This document shows, piece by piece, positions 5,756-8,929 of a stretch of DNA of 8,929 nucleotides; positions within the stretch are counted from its first letter, which is position 1, and each line of letters starts with the position of its first letter. A model generated the notes under the pieces. It was not told the DNA's origin. It searched no databases and worked only from the letters and a program-made list of their open reading frames with translations. This DNA comes from an uncultured Ruminococcus sp. (GTDB taxonomy: Bacteria; Bacillota; Clostridia; Oscillospirales; CAG-272). Made by a program: the position numbers and the translations under genes. Location of the stretch: the NCBI GenBank assembly GCA_902803255.1, contig CADCPG010000068.1, forward strand, positions 1 to 8,929, written 5' to 3'.

Positions 5756-5760
5756 ATAAA

Positions 5761-5789
5761 ATTATATCATCAATAGTTTGCCGTGTCAA
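5761..5789 (-). promoter_or_regulatory. Promoter of the three-gene hydrolase/isomerase/lipoprotein operon
   Basis: On the minus strand TTGACA (plus 5784-5789), a 17-nt spacer and TATAAT (plus 5761-5766) match the sigma-A consensus exactly. The transcript would start near 5754. Its -35 box lies 50 bp from the -35 box of the divergent protease promoter. Confidence 0.92.
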
Positions 5790-5806
5790 TAGCGTCCGGA
5801 TCTTTT

Positions 5807-5819
5807 CGCCGCGCCGGCG
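5807..5819. repeat. Inverted repeat between divergent promoters
   Basis: CGCCG-CGC-CGGCG lies in the 50-bp gap between the two outward-facing -35 boxes (5790-5839). Its position would suit an operator acting on both promoters. The arms are short and GC-only, so the call is weak. Confidence 0.25.
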
Positions 5820-5839
5820 TCCTCCCCGGCAAAAAGTTG

Positions 5840-5886
5840 TTGACATTGCTCTTATGAATGAGATATAATTGTTATAATTATATAAT
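5840..5886 (+). promoter_or_regulatory. Promoter of the M16C protease gene, with three -10-like boxes
   Basis: TTGACA (5840-5845) is followed after 18 nt by TATAAT (5864-5869). Two more exact TATAAT boxes follow at 5873-5878 and 5881-5886. Only the first has acceptable spacing to the -35 box; the others would depend on different upstream contacts. Downstream, the leader holds a 6-bp hairpin CCCCGC-TGAC-GCGGGG (5901-5916). Confidence 0.85.
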
Positions 5887-5900
5887 TGCCCGTGATGTTT

Positions 5901-5916
5901 CCCCGCTGACGCGGGG
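5901..5916 (+). promoter_or_regulatory. Leader hairpin upstream of the M16C protease
   Basis: Perfect 6-bp stem CCCCGC/GCGGGG with a TGAC loop in the 5' untranslated region, about 37 nt before the ATG. It has no T-run after it, so it is not a terminator. It may stabilise the transcript's 5' end, but no function is shown. Confidence 0.4.
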
Positions 5917-5953
5917 CGCGGGCCCGAACGAAAGGCGAAGGTGAACAGACAAA

Positions 5954-8884
5954 ATGCAGATCAACGACCTTTTCCACGGATTCAGAGTGCTGTCGTCCGA
6001 GAGGATCGACGAGATCGGCGCCGTGCTCTGGCGGATGGAATACGAAAAGAACGGCGCGCAGCTCATATGGCTCGAACGGGCGGACGACGCCGGCAACAAG
6101 ACCTTCGGGATCGCCTTCAAGACCGTCCCGCACGACGACACGGGCGTTTTCCACATCATAGAGCATTCGGTCCTCTGCGGATCCGACAAATACCCCGTGA
6201 GGGAGCCGTTCGTCGAGCTGCTCAAGAGTTCGCTTGCGACCTTCCTCAACGCAATGACCTACCCCGACAAAACCGTCTATCCGGTATCCAGCCGTAATGA
6301 CGCCGACTTCCTCAACCTGATGGACGTCTATCTCGACGCCGTCTTTCACCCGCTGAGCATCCGCAGCCCTCTCGCCTTCAGGCAGGAAGGCTGGCACTGG
6401 GAGACCGGAGAGGGCGACGATCCCGGAGAGGTCAAGTGCAACGGAGTCGTATACAATGAGATGAAGGGCGCCTACGCCTCGGCCGACCGCACGCTCGGCC
6501 ACAGCATCGACAAACTGCTCTTCCCCGACAACTGCTACAGCCGCAGTTCGGGCGGCGACCCCGCGCATATCCCCGAACTCACCTACGAGATGTATCTCGA
6601 GGAGCACCGCCGCTTCTATTCGGCGACGAATTCGCGGATCTTCCTCGACGGCATGATCGACACCGAAGCCGTTTTCTCGAAGCTCGACGCCTGCCTCTCC
6701 GAATATGACAGGATCGAGGTCGACGCCGACATCCCGCTCCAGAAGCCGGTCTGCCCGCCCGAATACATCGGGGAATACGCCATCGGAGCCGACGAGGACC
6801 CGGAGGGAAAGGTCCTGGCGGCCGAAGGCTGGGTCTTCGCCGACTATTCCGAACAGGAAAAGACGCTCGCCGCCGAGATCCTCGCCGACTACCTCGCCGG
6901 CACCAACGAGTCGCCGCTGTCGAAGGCCGTGCTCGGCAGGGGACTTGCCGAGGATATCAGCCTCGGAATATACAACGGAGAGCTTCAGACCTCCGCCGTG
7001 ATCAGAGTCAAGAACACCACCGACGGGAACTGCGACGAGATCAGACGGGTCACCCGCGAAGTGATCGAAAACGAGATAAAGCACGGAGTCGGCAAAGACC
7101 GGCTCGGGGCGATCCTCAATTCGATGGAATACAGCGCCCGCGAGCAGGACTTCGGCGGCACGCCCCGCGGCCTCGTCTACGGGCTCACCACGCTCGACAG
7201 CTGGCTCTACGGCGGCGATCCCGCCCTCCCGCTGCGCCTGATCGGCTGCTACCGGACGCTCCGGGAAAAGATCCGCGACGGCGGAAGCTATTTCGAGGAC
7301 CTGCTCCGCGAGATCTTCATCGACTGCCCGCATCACGCCTGCGCGAGGCTCCGGCCTTCGCAGACGCTGACGGCCGAGACCGCCGCCGCCGAGGCTGAGA
7401 TGTGCAGGGCCGCCGGGGCGGGCTGGTCGGAAGCCGACCGCGCGAAGGTCCTCGACGACCTCGCCGAGCTCCGCCGCTTCCAGAAGACGGCAGACACTCC
7501 CGAGCAGCTCGCGACGCTCCCTGTCCTCCCGCTCTCCGATATAAGCGAGACGGTCCCCCCGTCCGGGCTTGTCGAGGAAAAGGTGAACGGCGTGACCGTC
7601 CTCCGCCACACCCACGACAGCAACGGCATAATCTACGGAGCTCTCTATTTCGACCTTTCTGACATCGGCGGCGAGGACCTGCACTTCCTGTCGTTCCTCT
7701 GCCGCGTATTCGGCGACACCGACACCGAGCTGCACTCGGCCCTCGAGATCAGCGATATCCTGAGTCGCGATCTCGGACGCTTCAATTCGTCGCTGCCCGT
7801 CGACTCATTCATCGCCCCGGACCGCGGATTCCGAGCCGAGTTCAAGATCTCCTTCAGCGCCCTCGAGGCGAACGCCGGGAAGATACCCCCGATCCTCTCC
7901 GAGATCATGCTGAAGTCGAAATACGACGCCGCCGGCGAGCTTACCGACCACCTGAAGCAGTATATCATCGATTCCGAGCGCGCCTGGACAATGTCAGGCA
8001 ACAGCGCGGCGGTCAGACGGGCGGCGTCGAGGCTCTTCCCCGCCGACGCGTTCAACGAGCAGATCTCGGGCTTCGAGCAGCTTGCCTGGGCGAGGTCGGC
8101 CGTCGCGGAGATCGCGGAATCGGGATTCGGCAGATTCGCCGAACGGCTGCCGGCCCTGGCCAAAAAAATATTCGTCAGAGAGCGCCTGACCGTCAGCGTG
8201 ACGGGCAGCGTGCCCGAAGGCTGGATCGCAGACGTCATAGCGTCGGTGCCGTCCTGCCCGGAGGCCGTGGGTCCCGCCGTAAAGAGAGAAGTCAGATCGG
8301 CGCCCGGCAACGAAGGCATCGTGATCCCGGCTCAGATCGGATTCGCGGCTGAAGTCGCGAAGATACCCGACAGCTTCGGGTACACCGGAGCCTGCCTCGT
8401 CGCTTCGCAGTTCCTGAAGTACGACTACCTCTGGAACGAAGTCAGGGTGAAGGGCGGCGCATACGGCACCGGAATGACCATCTGTTCGGACGGCAGACTC
8501 AACTATTCGTCCTATCGCGACCCGCAGCCTGGCCGCTCGCTCGGTATATTCCCGGGCTGCGGAGAACGCCTCCGCGAGCTCGCGAAGAGCGGCGACGACG
8601 TAAAGATCGACAAATACATCATCAGCTCGCTCTCCTCCTCCGACCCGCTCTTCACTCCGAGGACCAGGGCCTCGTCCGAGGACTCCCAGTGGTTCAAGAA
8701 GCTCCCGGCCGACCGCCGTCAGCAGCTCAGACACGACATCCTCTCGACTACCAAGACGGACATGGCGAAGATCGCCGACATGCTCGACGCCTGCGAGGAG
8801 GGCAGAGCCGTGTGCGTGGTGGGCGGCAGCGAGACTCTCGACGCCTGCGGGAGCCTGCTCGATGTGAGAATACCGCTCAAATAA
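5954..8884 (+). CDS. Insulinase-family metallopeptidase M16C (presequence protease / PreP-like)
   Basis: A 976-residue zinc peptidase that encloses and degrades unfolded oligopeptides in a closed chamber. The inverted zinc motif HxxEH is H67-I-I-E70-H71, where E70 is the catalytic base. E169 in VVYNEMKGAY is the likely third zinc ligand. The stretch after the motif (HSVLCGSDKYPVREPF, then FLNAMTYPDKTVYPV) is highly typical of the PreP/Cym1 group. Expected layout: active M16 domain about 20-230, second M16 domain about 240-430, M16C-associated linker domain about 460-700, inactive C-terminal M16 domains to the end. VRVKGGAYG (830-838) supplies the conserved Arg831 and Tyr837 that complete the active site from the C-terminal half. 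Length matches full-size family members and no frameshift is seen. There is no signal peptide, so it is probably cytoplasmic. The ATG follows GAAGGTGA at a rather long spacing of about 10 nt. It is divergent from the hydrolase operon and appears monocistronic in this window. Confidence 0.95.
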   Translation: MQINDLFHGFRVLSSERIDEIGAVLWRMEYEKNGAQLIWLERADDAGNKTFGIAFKTVPHDDTGVFHIIEHSVLCGSDKYPVREPFVELLKSSLATFLNAMTYPDKTVYPVSSRNDADFLNLMDVYLDAVFHPLSIRSPLAFRQEGWHWETGEGDDPGEVKCNGVVYNEMKGAYASADRTLGHSIDKLLFPDNCYSRSSGGDPAHIPELTYEMYLEEHRRFYSATNSRIFLDGMIDTEAVFSKLDACLSEYDRIEVDADIPLQKPVCPPEYIGEYAIGADEDPEGKVLAAEGWVFADYSEQEKTLAAEILADYLAGTNESPLSKAVLGRGLAEDISLGIYNGELQTSAVIRVKNTTDGNCDEIRRVTREVIENEIKHGVGKDRLGAILNSMEYSAREQDFGGTPRGLVYGLTTLDSWLYGGDPALPLRLIGCYRTLREKIRDGGSYFEDLLREIFIDCPHHACARLRPSQTLTAETAAAEAEMCRAAGAGWSEADRAKVLDDLAELRRFQKTADTPEQLATLPVLPLSDISETVPPSGLVEEKVNGVTVLRHTHDSNGIIYGALYFDLSDIGGEDLHFLSFLCRVFGDTDTELHSALEISDILSRDLGRFNSSLPVDSFIAPDRGFRAEFKISFSALEANAGKIPPILSEIMLKSKYDAAGELTDHLKQYIIDSERAWTMSGNSAAVRRAASRLFPADAFNEQISGFEQLAWARSAVAEIAESGFGRFAERLPALAKKIFVRERLTVSVTGSVPEGWIADVIASVPSCPEAVGPAVKREVRSAPGNEGIVIPAQIGFAAEVAKIPDSFGYTGACLVASQFLKYDYLWNEVRVKGGAYGTGMTICSDGRLNYSSYRDPQPGRSLGIFPGCGERLRELAKSGDDVKIDKYIISSLSSSDPLFTPRTRASSEDSQWFKKLPADRRQQLRHDILSTTKTDMAKIADMLDACEEGRAVCVVGGSETLDACGSLLDVRIPLK

Positions 8885-8929
8885 AAAAGCGGACCTTCTC
8901 CGTGATCAGAAAGACCCCGCGGATACAGC
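8885..8929. other. Start of an intergenic region
   Basis: The last 45 bp after the protease stop begin with an A-rich run and contain only a 4-bp CGGA/TCCG inverted repeat without a T-tract. No terminator or gene start can be supported before the window ends. Confidence 0.4.

Noticed and set aside
5852..7735. A 627-codon open frame on the minus strand, antisense to the M16C protease
   Set aside because: It is the shadow of a gene whose zinc motif and PreP-like text are unmistakable. It has no ribosome site or domain of its own, and its 5' end falls inside the protease gene.
1..8929. A hidden defence island or mobile element
   Set aside because: No transposase, integrase, toxin, nuclease, terminal repeats or compositional break was seen. 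All genes fit metabolic or proteolytic families.

Overview
The window reads as chromosomal DNA of a GC-rich, uncultured Clostridia-type Bacillota, probably a gut or rumen anaerobe of the Oscillospirales/Christensenellales kind. This is an inference from the gene families: an ECF-type folate S component next to folC, a PreP-like M16C protease closely matching Clostridia sequences, and an exported lipoprotein with a SGNH domain. AGGAGG-type ribosome sites and near-perfect sigma-A promoters also fit. No phage, transposon, CRISPR, tRNA or rRNA was seen.

Layout, left to right. (1) Positions 1-840, minus strand: a folate salvage operon, folT (folate-binding S component of an ECF transporter) overlapping folC (folylpolyglutamate synthase, cut by the window edge). 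It has its own promoter and a 5' leader with repeated, mutually exclusive pairing elements. (2) Positions 1046-1704, plus strand: a single gene for a small membrane-associated protein with an HEYGH zinc-metalloprotease-like motif. It ends in a low-complexity Asp/Arg tail encoded by hexamer repeats, followed by a pentamer repeat over the stop codon and a bidirectional terminator. (3) Positions 1736-5789, minus strand: a three-gene operon. In transcription order it encodes an EstB/class C beta-lactamase-like serine hydrolase, a xylose-isomerase-like TIM-barrel sugar phosphate isomerase/epimerase, and a SGNH-hydrolase lipoprotein with a C-terminal discoidin-like (F5/8 type C) domain. A consensus promoter and a leader of about 140 nt precede it. 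(4) Positions 5840-8884, plus strand: a 976-residue PreP-type M16C metallopeptidase, transcribed divergently from the operon.

How the genes may work together. FolT brings folate in and FolC adds glutamates that trap it in the cell. The three-gene operon looks like a small carbohydrate/ester-processing unit: a surface-anchored SGNH esterase with a probable glycan-binding domain, plus two cytoplasmic enzymes. Its substrate cannot be told from sequence. The M16C protease is probably a cytoplasmic oligopeptide-degrading enzyme, and nothing but its divergent position ties it to the operon.

Overall this looks like an ordinary housekeeping/metabolic region. I see no convincing undescribed system. 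The items most worth a second look are the folT leader, the HEYGH protein with its repeat-encoded tail, and the structured leader of the serine-hydrolase operon.
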